DNA from: Candidatus Pacearchaeota archaeon CG10_big_fil_rev_8_21_14_0_10_32_14
GTDB lineage: Archaea > Nanobdellota > Nanobdellia > Pacearchaeales > GW2011-AR1
Reading direction: 5' to 3'
DNA: 5,307 bases
NCBI GenBank assembly: GCA_002763085.1
Contig: PFCY01000034.1
Span: 1-5,307, forward strand
In this document: positions 1 through 5,287 of the stretch, one piece after another
Layout: every line of letters starts with the position of its first letter
Numbering within the stretch: the first letter of the stretch is position 1
Notes under the pieces: model-generated
The model's database searches: none
Seen by the model: only the letters and a program-made list of their open reading frames with translations
What the model was told of the DNA's origin: nothing
Translations under genes and position numbers: made by a program

Positions 1-87
1 GAATTGATTAGATAATTTGACAAAATGTAAACTCTCGCCCTAATACCAAATAAAATCTCTATTATAAATAAATTAATTTTTGTAATA

Positions 88-99
88 TGGGATGAAGCC
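88..99 (+). promoter_or_regulatory. 12-mer TGGGATGAAGCC upstream of nspC promoter
   Basis: The sequence TGGGATGAAGCC ends 44 nt before the nspC start codon and about 15 nt before its TATA-like box, just upstream of where a BRE would sit. The same 12-mer occurs once more in the window, on the opposite strand at 5244-5255, and ends 43 nt before the start of the cysteine-rich protein gene. It is much more GC-rich (7 of 12) than its surroundings. Seen: the sequence identity and the matching spacing. Inferred: a binding site for a shared activator or other regulator. Chance or a short inverted terminal repeat remain possible. Confidence 0.4.
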
Positions 100-113
100 A
101 AAGCCGTAAATAG

Positions 114-122
114 ATTTAAAAA
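114..122 (+). promoter_or_regulatory. TATA-like box of nspC
   Basis: An ATTTAAAAA stretch is centred about 25-26 nt upstream of the ATG at 143. That is the archaeal TATA-to-start distance, so transcription would begin at or next to the start codon and give a leaderless mRNA. No Shine-Dalgarno sequence precedes the ATG, which fits. A second AT-rich candidate (TATTATAAATA, about 60-70) lies further upstream and could instead serve a divergent transcript leaving the window to the left. Confidence 0.45.
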
Positions 123-142
123 ACAAAGATTCTAAGAAAAAC

Positions 143-1336
143 ATGCCAAAAAATAAATTTCCGGATATAGATACAAGTGAAATAGAAACTCCGTGTTTTA
201 TTCTTGATGAAGGAATGATAAGATCGGATATGAGAATCATTAAGGAAATTTCTGATAAAGCTGGAGTAAAAGTTCTATTAGCATTGAAGGGTTTTGCGTC
301 GTACGAAACATTTCCTTTAATGAAAGATACTTTAGCAGGAATTTGTGCAGGAAGTTTAAATGAAGCTCGACTAGGAAGAGAAGAATTCGGAAAAGAAGTC
401 CATACGTACTGTCCGGCTTTCAAAAATTCAGAGTTCGATGAGATTTTAAGTTATTCTGATTTTATTATTTTTAATTCTACATCTCAAGCTAATGCTTTCA
501 TCCCTAAAATTAGAAAAAATGGGAAAAAAGTTGAGATAGGACTTAGATTAAATCCTGAAAAATCCGTTGCTGGACAGCTTTTTGGAGCCTATGATCCTTG
601 CGGAGAGAATTCAAGACTTGGTATAAAGAAAGAAAGATTAAGTGGAATGAACCTTGAAGATATAACTGGATTGCATTTTCATGCTCTATGTGAACAAGGC
701 GCTGAAGAACTAGAAATAGTTTTAGATGAGTTTGATAGAAAATTTGAAAAATATATTCGTGGAGTGAGCTGGGTAAATTTTGGAGGTGGTCATCATTTTA
801 CAAAGGAAGGTTATAATCTTGAAAAATTATATAAAATGATAAATAATTTTAAAACAAAATATCCAAATATACAAAGAGTTTATTTTGAACCTAGCGAAGC
901 TATTGTACTAAATTCTGGAGTTTTAGTTGCGTCTGTTCTTGACATTGTGCATAATGAAAAAGATATCGCAATAATTGATTCTTCAGTTGAATCCCATTTT
1001 CCAGATGTATTAATTACGAGACACGAACCGTCACCATATATTCAAGAGATATTAGGAGCAGAAATAATTCGAGAGGGACAGACTGCTAAACATGGCTTTA
1101 ACTATACATTAGGGGGAGTGAGTTGCGCCGCGGGGGATGTTTTTGGAGATTATACTTTTCCTCATCCATTAAATGTCGGAGACAAACTTATCTTTACAGA
1201 TGTTGCACATTATACCATTGTAAAAACTTCAACATTTTGCGGTGTGAACGTCCCGCCAATCAAATTAAGAAAAATGGATGGAGAATTAGTCATACTAAAA
1301 GAATTTGATTATGAAGATTATAAGAGCAGACTGTGA
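143..1336 (+). CDS. nspC: Carboxynorspermidine/carboxyspermidine decarboxylase (NspC)
   Basis: This cytoplasmic, PLP-dependent enzyme of the alanine racemase fold III family removes CO2 from carboxynorspermidine or carboxyspermidine to give norspermidine or spermidine. The 397-residue length is normal for the family. Visible landmarks are the PLP lysine K49 in LALKGFASYETFP, the HFH motif at 178-180, the glycine loop NFGGGHH at 212-218, EPSEA at 249-253, the catalytic cysteine C328 in GGVSCAAGDVFGDY, and AHYTIVKTSTF at 355-365. Two positions look atypical from memory of the family: EPSEA where EPGEA is usual, and TFCG where TFNG is usual. The ATG at 143 fits a TATA-like box 26 nt upstream and begins just before the conserved N-terminus (ETPCFILDE). 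The partner dehydrogenase (carboxyspermidine synthase) is not in the window. The family call is firm; whether C3 or C4 polyamines are made cannot be read from the sequence. Confidence 0.93.
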   Translation: MPKNKFPDIDTSEIETPCFILDEGMIRSDMRIIKEISDKAGVKVLLALKGFASYETFPLMKDTLAGICAGSLNEARLGREEFGKEVHTYCPAFKNSEFDEILSYSDFIIFNSTSQANAFIPKIRKNGKKVEIGLRLNPEKSVAGQLFGAYDPCGENSRLGIKKERLSGMNLEDITGLHFHALCEQGAEELEIVLDEFDRKFEKYIRGVSWVNFGGGHHFTKEGYNLEKLYKMINNFKTKYPNIQRVYFEPSEAIVLNSGVLVASVLDIVHNEKDIAIIDSSVESHFPDVLITRHEPSPYIQEILGAEIIREGQTAKHGFNYTLGGVSCAAGDVFGDYTFPHPLNVGDKLIFTDVAHYTIVKTSTFCGVNVPPIKLRKMDGELVILKEFDYEDYKSRL

Positions 1337-1422
1337 AATAATAATTCTACAATTAAATGAAAGAGAAGTTTTATATTTTAAGATAATATTTTAAGGGACG
1401 TATTATTTAAATAGTGTTTTGA
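1337..1422. other. Convergent intergenic region with 10-bp direct repeat
   Basis: This 86-bp, very AT-rich gap separates the converging ends of nspC and the methyltransferase. It contains ATATTTTAAG twice in direct orientation (1373-1382 and 1386-1395) and several short T runs on both strands. Archaeal transcription commonly ends at such T-rich stretches, so bidirectional termination here is likely. No strong hairpin is visible. Confidence 0.35.
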
Positions 1423-2130
1423 TTATTTCTTAAAATTATTTATTATATTTTCTAATAAGTAAAGAAAGAGGGTAAATAACTTTGATAACTTTGAATCATC
1501 TTTCTGATTCAATATAAAAGATTTATGTGACAAATAAGACTTGTATGTGAAAAATCCATTGAAAGAATACCACTTTCTATCATCGTCGCCTCTTTTTTGA
1601 ACTAAGATTAGATTTTCTACAGGTGTTTTTAATATCATATAATTTTCCTTATTATTTTTAATCCAGGAAATAACATGCTGAGTAGACATCAACCAAGCAT
1701 CATGGAAAAGAACAAATCCATTTTTGTTGAGTAATAAATCTATATAATAAAAATCAATAAATATATCATCGAACTTGTGACCTCCGTCGATAAATGCAAA
1801 GTTTATTTTCACTCCGTCTTTTAAAAGTCTTGGAAGAACATTATGAGAATAATCACCTTTGAATATGAGAGGGTTATCTAACTTTAATTTTTTTAAATTC
1901 TTTATTCCTAAATAAGAATATTTATTTTGAAATGGATCTATAACATAATGTTTATCTTTTGTTGCAGAGATGATATAAGATGCAGAACAACCATATGCGA
2001 AACCAACCTCTAGTGTCTTTTTTATATTATTCTTTGTAAGAAAATTATAAATAAATCTTGCCTCTTCTCTAGTTATCGAGGTTTGTTTATCGTTTTTTGG
2101 AATATCCAACTGATCATATAGAGACTTCAT
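1423..2130 (-). CDS. Class I SAM-dependent methyltransferase (Methyltransf_24-like)
   Basis: This 235-residue protein has a Rossmann-type methyltransferase core. Motif I, the SAM-binding loop, is LEVGFAYGCSASYI at 40-53. An acidic end of strand 2 follows at IDP (64-66). FAFIDGGHKFDDIFIDF at 111-127 and GFVLFHDAW at 138-146 match the IDGGH and HD pattern of the Methyltransf_24 group, whose members often act on sugars or small molecules, sometimes in surface-glycan loci. The substrate cannot be told. The C-terminal 45 residues lie outside the core and include a hydrophobic stretch (about 218-230) between lysines, possibly a peripheral membrane helix. The gene stands alone on its strand, convergent with nspC and divergent from acyP. 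The ATG at 2130 has an AT-rich TATA-like sequence about 28 nt upstream and no Shine-Dalgarno sequence. Confidence 0.82.
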   Translation of the reverse strand: MKSLYDQLDIPKNDKQTSITREEARFIYNFLTKNNIKKTLEVGFAYGCSASYIISATKDKHYVIDPFQNKYSYLGIKNLKKLKLDNPLIFKGDYSHNVLPRLLKDGVKINFAFIDGGHKFDDIFIDFYYIDLLLNKNGFVLFHDAWLMSTQHVISWIKNNKENYMILKTPVENLILVQKRGDDDRKWYSFNGFFTYKSYLSHKSFILNQKDDSKLSKLFTLFLYLLENIINNFKK

Positions 2131-2154
2131 TATTTATGTTTATCTAATATCACT

Positions 2155-2162
2155 TAATAAAA
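2155..2162 (-). promoter_or_regulatory. TATA-like box of methyltransferase gene
   Basis: Read on the minus strand this is TTTTATTA, centred about 28 nt upstream of the ATG at 2130, which suggests a leaderless or nearly leaderless transcript. The surrounding sequence is so AT-rich that other placements are possible. Confidence 0.3.
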
Positions 2163-2188
2163 TTAATTATAATTGAAGATCTGATTTG

Positions 2189-2207
2189 TTTAAATGGAAT
2201 ATAAAAA
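2189..2207 (+). promoter_or_regulatory. Promoter of acyP-rnhA operon
   Basis: Two TATA-like sequences overlap here. TTTAAATG at 2189-2196 fits the archaeal consensus TTTAWATR exactly and would place the transcription start near 2218. ATATAAAAA at 2199-2207 would place it near 2229. Either gives a short leader (about 8-20 nt) before the acylphosphatase ATG at 2237. Confidence 0.45.
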
Positions 2208-2213
2208 CATAAA

Positions 2214-2227
2214 AAGGAAACTTCCTT
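2214..2227. promoter_or_regulatory. Palindrome AAGGAA-AC-TTCCTT at acyP start region
   Basis: Perfect 6-bp inverted arms are separated by 2 bp, 9 nt before the acyP ATG. If the TTTAAATG box is the active TATA element, the palindrome spans the transcription start, a typical repressor position in archaea. It could also act as a small hairpin in the leader, although a 2-nt loop is too tight without opening a base pair. The operator role is inferred. Confidence 0.3.
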
Positions 2228-2236
2228 CTTTATTTT

Positions 2237-2512
2237 ATGAAGAAATCGATTAGATTGTATATCTCCGGACTTGTTCAAGGAATATCTTTTAGAGCGTTCG
2301 TCAAAGAAAATGCGGAACGCTACAACGTAAAAGGATTTTGCAGAAATTTAGAAGACGGTCGAGTCGAAGTTTTTTTAGAAGGAAATAATACAGAAGTCGA
2401 TAAGATGATAGAGATATGCAATCAAGGTCCGAAGCATTCTAAGATAACTGGCGTTGAGGAAAAGGAAGAACGATTTCAGGACATGAAAAATTTTAAGGTT
2501 TTGCATATATAA
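2237..2512 (+). CDS. acyP: Acylphosphatase
   Basis: This 91-residue protein has the standard acylphosphatase size and pattern. The phosphate-binding loop GLVQGISFR covers residues 11-19, with the catalytic arginine R19. The second active-site residue, N37, lies in GFCRNLEDGRVEV at 33-45. The GP element near residues 64-65 and the following TGVE match the family's C-terminal half. It hydrolyses acyl phosphates such as carbamoyl phosphate or 1,3-bisphosphoglycerate in the cytoplasm; the physiological role in archaea is not clear. It is the first gene of a three-gene operon: only one base separates its stop codon from the ATG of the next gene. A promoter with two TATA-like boxes and a palindrome lies just upstream. 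The first ATG fits the family N-terminus, and no earlier in-frame start is needed. Confidence 0.95.
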   Translation: MKKSIRLYISGLVQGISFRAFVKENAERYNVKGFCRNLEDGRVEVFLEGNNTEVDKMIEICNQGPKHSKITGVEEKEERFQDMKNFKVLHI

Positions 2513-2513
2513 A

Positions 2514-3044
2514 ATGAAAAAAATATCGCTCATTATTACTATAATAATTGTATTGTCTTTATTTGGAATTATCATTTTTAAAGATATAAAAACAAATATA
2601 ACCGGAAACGCCGTTAACCAGTATTTTCCAGATAATGAAATAGGAAATAAGATATTCAATACTAGTGAGAGATTAACGACGAAGAAAAAAATACTCGAGA
2701 ATAGAAATTTTTCTTATGAATTGAGGCAAATATATAATAGAGAATATAATGTAAAAGGCAGTAAAAAAGCAATAGATGTGATAATTCTTGATTTCAAAGA
2801 AGATTATAACTTTTCCAAAGTAAACAAAGAAATGGGATTTCCAAAAATCACTATTGGAGAAACTGAAAAGAAAAATATTTTAGGGGAAGACGTTGAAATT
2901 AGAAATTATGTTGTTTTAGGAGAAGGAAGTTTTTTTGTGTATACCTGGAATGAAGAAAATTATGTCTTTTTCGTGACAGGAGATTATACTTTGAAAGACG
3001 AAATTGAATTGGTTGTTGAGAATATAATAAGCAAATATGATTGA
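2514..3044 (+). CDS. Small single-pass membrane-anchored protein with TGNAV motif, function unknown
   Basis: I do not recognise a named family. The 176-residue protein begins MKK, followed by one hydrophobic segment (about 4-22), and then ITGNAV at 29-34. From memory, TGNAV-like sequences right after the N-terminal membrane segment recur in exported proteins of Woesearchaeota-type archaea, so I read this as an exported or membrane-tethered protein with its body outside the cell. The middle is rich in Lys, Glu and Asn. The C-terminal part (about 85-176) looks like a small alpha/beta domain: AIDVIILDF, EIRNYVVLG, FFVYTWNEENYVFFVTGDY, then a closing amphipathic helix. There are no cysteines and no obvious catalytic motif. 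Its ATG starts one base after the acyP stop codon and rnhA follows 24 nt later, so it is cotranscribed and probably translationally coupled to acyP. No Shine-Dalgarno sequence is visible. Confidence 0.78.
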   Translation: MKKISLIITIIIVLSLFGIIIFKDIKTNITGNAVNQYFPDNEIGNKIFNTSERLTTKKKILENRNFSYELRQIYNREYNVKGSKKAIDVIILDFKEDYNFSKVNKEMGFPKITIGETEKKNILGEDVEIRNYVVLGEGSFFVYTWNEENYVFFVTGDYTLKDEIELVVENIISKYD

Positions 3045-3068
3045 TATTTAGCAATTAAAGAAGTTAAA

Positions 3069-3467
3069 ATGATCTGCACAAATTCTGATGGAGGAGCGAG
3101 AGGAAATCCCGGACCGGGTGCAATAGGAGTAGTTGTGAGAGACGAAAAAACAGTTTTAGAAACTTATTCAACTGAAATAGGAATTTGTACAAATAATATT
3201 GCGGAGTATAGGGCTTTATTAAAAGCGCTTGAACTTGCGTTAAAATATGAAAAAGAAGTTACGTGCCATCTCGATTCTGAATTAGTGGTTAAGCAACTTA
3301 ACGGAGAATATAAAGTTCGGAATGAAAGATTGATGCATTTATTTTTAGAAGTTCAAAAATTAATTAATAAGTTTGAAAAAGTTACTTTCGTTTTTGTAAA
3401 ACGAGAAAATGAATTTCAGTGTATGGCGGACGTGCTTGTGAATAAGGCGCTGGATGGGGAAGATTAA
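3069..3467 (+). CDS. rnhA: Ribonuclease HI
   Basis: This enzyme cuts the RNA strand of RNA-DNA hybrids, for example at primers and R-loops, using two metal ions. The 132-residue protein is a bare RNase H domain, like short archaeal type 1 enzymes. The four catalytic acids are visible: D7 in NSDGGARGNPG, E46 in NNIAEYRAL, D69 in HLDSELVVKQLNG, and D121 in MADVLVNKALD. The stretch before the last Asp (VKRENEFQCMAD, 110-121) is unusual. From memory, close relatives have RExNxxAD, whereas here it appears about two residues longer and a Gln occupies the usual Asn position; the acid itself is kept. It is the last gene of the acyP operon. The ATG at 3069 is the only good start, because an in-frame TGA lies 27 nt before it. 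The first 3 nt of the following hairpin overlap the TAA stop codon. Confidence 0.93.
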   Translation: MICTNSDGGARGNPGPGAIGVVVRDEKTVLETYSTEIGICTNNIAEYRALLKALELALKYEKEVTCHLDSELVVKQLNGEYKVRNERLMHLFLEVQKLINKFEKVTFVFVKRENEFQCMADVLVNKALDGED

Positions 3468-3523
3468 AATCGCTTCATGATAAGGTTCGATGATAGATTT
3501 CATCGAAGTATCGAGCGATTTTA
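3465..3523 (+). other. Long bulged hairpin overlapping the rnhA stop codon
   Basis: The outer stem is 10 bp (3465-3474 with 3514-3523). After a small internal loop comes a 4-bp stem (3479-3482 with 3509-3512). The inner stem is 8 bp (3486-3493 with 3500-3507), closed by a 6-nt loop. That makes 22 Watson-Crick pairs in 59 nt. It may mark or protect the 3' end of the acyP-rnhA mRNA, take part in termination, or be a separate structured RNA. It is not followed by a strong T run, so a simple bacterial-style terminator is unlikely. Confidence 0.5.
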
Positions 3524-3534
3524 GAGACTATTGT

Positions 3535-3566
3535 AAAATTTCGCGAAGTAAATTCGACGAAATTTT
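3535..3566. terminator. Second hairpin between convergent genes, possible terminator
   Basis: A 9-bp stem, AAAATTTCG with CGAAATTTT, continues after a single bulged A (3557) into 4 more pairs (3544-3547 with 3553-3556) and a 5-nt loop, GTAAA. The right arm ends in four T residues. The A/T ends make it symmetrical, so it could act on both strands for the converging rnhA operon and cysteine-rich protein gene. The function is inferred. Confidence 0.4.
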
Positions 3567-3674
3567 GAAGTTGCGATAATCATTTTCTATGGCTAGATAA
3601 TGTGAAAATCTTTATAGCTGATGAATTGAAGGGGATGTTTTGAAATTAGGAGAATTTGAAGAATTAGATATTAT
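3567..3674. other. Intergenic stretch with no convincing gene
   Basis: These 108 bases lie between the second hairpin and the end of the minus-strand gene. They hold a TATA-like CTTTATAG (3610-3617) and only tiny reading frames on the plus strand, none with a ribosome site or recognisable product. On the minus strand the region is pyrimidine-rich soon after the stop codon, which would suit termination of the cysteine-rich protein transcript. Confidence 0.3.
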
Positions 3675-5201
3675 TCAAAGTGGCAATCCTCTTTTATCTT
3701 CACAATATTGAGAGGCTAACCTAGAATATTGATTATCAACTTTTCGGAGATAATCCAGCACATCTTGTCCTGTATGATCTGGACCAGAAGGAGGAGGATT
3801 TTGATCGACCCATTGATCCATTGGTTGTTTAACAGACCATCTATAGTCTGATCCGAGCTTCCGGTATAAATACCAATAATATTTCATAAGTTCCATTGGT
3901 GGTTTAGGGATACACCAAGAGGGATTACTACCTTGATTTACCTCGCAATAGTCAAAATACCAGCAATCTGGATTTGATTTATCGCCACAATTATTTGGGA
4001 TATAGAAAATATTATAGTTAGATGGACCAGTAGATAAAAGATCAGAAGTTCCAATTACCCCTGGAGGATACATATTTTCAATATTTCCAAAAAAATCATT
4101 TAAGTGTGTTTTAACAGAACCAATATTGTTAGAAAATCCATTGGGATCATCATAATGATATGGCCATTTGCACCAAATAATAAGAGCATGATCTCTATAA
4201 CTTTGTGGATCGATTTCAACCCCTGGAAAGACATCAATACTCCATACACCATTAAGATACCCGCTTCCATAAACTTTTTTGCTATAACCTAATTTATAAT
4301 TCTCAAATTCATGATAATCTGCCGGATGTTCACAACTAACGATACTATAACGACTACTATCATCGCAGGCAGGAGGAATTAATCCACTAACACCAAGAAG
4401 CTCTGTATTATCCTTCTTTACAACAAAATCTTTATTTCCTAAGTCTCCTAAAGTAGTAATCGAATCTTCAGAACATAAATAGTAATTATTTGCAATTTCC
4501 ATTCCTTTTCTAATATCTTTAACGTCTTGGGGTAAATTAGGATCGCAAAAATTAAAATTATAAGTCGTTTCAAGTTCAGTCCTTAAGTTTTCCATCGCTT
4601 TCTCAAATGCGTTGTTCGTTGAGAGAGAAATGGTTCCAGGAGGACTTACAGTTTGTTTAAAACAATTTCCATTAAATAACCAATAATCTTTTGGACAACT
4701 GCATTTTCCATTGAGATACTCTCCACTTTTCATAGGCTTTTTTCCGTTTTCATAACAATCCCTTTTCCCATTTTTATCTCTAACAACTACTGCTTTACTA
4801 TCCACTTGTGATTGGCAATAAACTCTCGTTGCTGAACATGAAGTCAGATCTTGATAGCTTCCGCCGTATTCAAGAAAAGACGTTACATTTAATGGACCAC
4901 TCAATTTATTATAATAGACATAAAAATTATCTTTATGATGATTGTATGCATAACATGCTGCAGCGCCCTCGATTGAATGAACGGTTAGTAATGAAGGACA
5001 TTTCACCTTTCCACTTGCATCTATAGGCGGAGATAAATTAAACTCATCGTCACTTGAATTATTTTTATTCATATTCACAGTAACAATCGCAATAAAAGCA
5101 ATCAAAAAAACTCCAACACAAAAAGAAAATAATTTCCAGTTTACATTTTTTAGTGAGAATCCTTTTTTATTAGAATTATTAAAATTCGCCCTCTTCTTCA
5201 T
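3675..5201 (-). CDS. Large membrane-anchored cysteine-rich exported protein, function unknown
   Basis: I do not recognise a named family. Numbered from the ATG at 5201, the 508-residue protein has a basic N-terminus rich in Lys and Asn, one hydrophobic segment (about 23-43) and then a long outside region. It has 18 cysteines after the membrane segment (68, 83, 122, 129, 149, 167, 169, 180, 219, 243, 279, 290, 344, 405, 413, 419, 430, 500), an even number that suggests disulfide bonds. A compact module at about 149-181, ending KCSCPKDYWLFNGNCF, resembles EGF-like or similar small disulfide domains. The last third is rich in Trp, Tyr, Pro and Asn. N-glycosylation sequons occur at N47, N48 and N105. 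No catalytic motif is visible. A GTG directly before the ATG (5204) is an alternative start. The ATG lies 25 nt from a good TATA box, so a leaderless mRNA is likely. The membrane anchor suggests a cell-surface or contact protein. Confidence 0.8.
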   Translation of the reverse strand: MKKRANFNNSNKKGFSLKNVNWKLFSFCVGVFLIAFIAIVTVNMNKNNSSDDEFNLSPPIDASGKVKCPSLLTVHSIEGAAACYAYNHHKDNFYVYYNKLSGPLNVTSFLEYGGSYQDLTSCSATRVYCQSQVDSKAVVVRDKNGKRDCYENGKKPMKSGEYLNGKCSCPKDYWLFNGNCFKQTVSPPGTISLSTNNAFEKAMENLRTELETTYNFNFCDPNLPQDVKDIRKGMEIANNYYLCSEDSITTLGDLGNKDFVVKKDNTELLGVSGLIPPACDDSSRYSIVSCEHPADYHEFENYKLGYSKKVYGSGYLNGVWSIDVFPGVEIDPQSYRDHALIIWCKWPYHYDDPNGFSNNIGSVKTHLNDFFGNIENMYPPGVIGTSDLLSTGPSNYNIFYIPNNCGDKSNPDCWYFDYCEVNQGSNPSWCIPKPPMELMKYYWYLYRKLGSDYRWSVKQPMDQWVDQNPPPSGPDHTGQDVLDYLRKVDNQYSRLASQYCEDKRGLPL

Positions 5202-5208
5202 CACTTAA

Positions 5209-5220
5209 AGAGAGAGAGAG
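5209..5220. repeat. (AG)6 dinucleotide repeat between TATA box and start
   Basis: Six AG units (CT on the coding minus strand) fill most of the gap between the TATA box and the start codon of the cysteine-rich protein gene. Slippage would change the TATA-to-ATG distance in 2-bp steps. Confidence 0.6.
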
Positions 5221-5230
5221 TTTATATATT
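5221..5230 (-). promoter_or_regulatory. TATA box of cysteine-rich protein gene (possibly bidirectional)
   Basis: AATATATAAA on the minus strand is centred about 25 nt upstream of the ATG at 5201, which places the transcription start at the ATG itself. The core TATATA is palindromic and could also drive rightward transcription, giving the gene at 5302 a leader of about 50 nt. Confidence 0.55.
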
Positions 5231-5243
5231 TTTTGTATTTGTA

Positions 5244-5255
5244 GGCTTCATCCCA
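5244..5255 (-). promoter_or_regulatory. Second copy of 12-mer TGGGATGAAGCC
   Basis: On the minus strand this is identical to 88-99. It ends 43 nt upstream of the ATG at 5201 and 13 nt upstream of the TATA box, nearly the same placement as in front of nspC (44 and 15 nt). It also lies between the divergent starts of the cysteine-rich protein gene and the rightward gene at 5302, so a factor bound here could affect both. Confidence 0.4.
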
Positions 5256-5287
5256 AATTAATTAATTCTAACTAACTTATAAAATTA

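Noticed and set aside
73..423. 116-codon open frame on the minus strand opposite the start of nspC
   Set aside because: It lies inside the well-supported nspC gene, its translation looks like no protein family, and it has no ribosome site. It is a shadow frame.
2375..2659. 94-codon minus-strand frame across the acyP and membrane-protein junction
   Set aside because: It is antisense to two supported genes, and its hydrophobic composition simply mirrors AT-rich codons of the other strand.
3465..3566. Tandem hairpins as a CRISPR-like or other repeat array
   Set aside because: The two hairpins differ in sequence and size and there is no regularly spaced direct repeat.
3602..3711. Two tiny plus-strand frames (GTG at 3602, 13 codons; TTG at 3640, 23 codons) after the hairpins
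   Set aside because: Both have weak start codons and no ribosome site, and the second overlaps the 3' end of the minus-strand gene. The lengths are within chance expectation.
5118..5201. KKGFSL near the N-terminus of the cysteine-rich protein as a type IV prepilin cleavage site
   Set aside because: Pilin signals have the hydrophobic segment directly after the cleavage site. Here a polar stretch (KNVNWK) intervenes and the conserved Glu at +5 is missing, so a plain signal anchor is the better reading.
88..5255. The two 12-mer copies as inverted repeats of a transposon
   Set aside because: There is no transposase, no target-site duplication is apparent, and the similarity stops at 12 bp. Placement relative to two promoters explains the pattern better, although this was not fully excluded.
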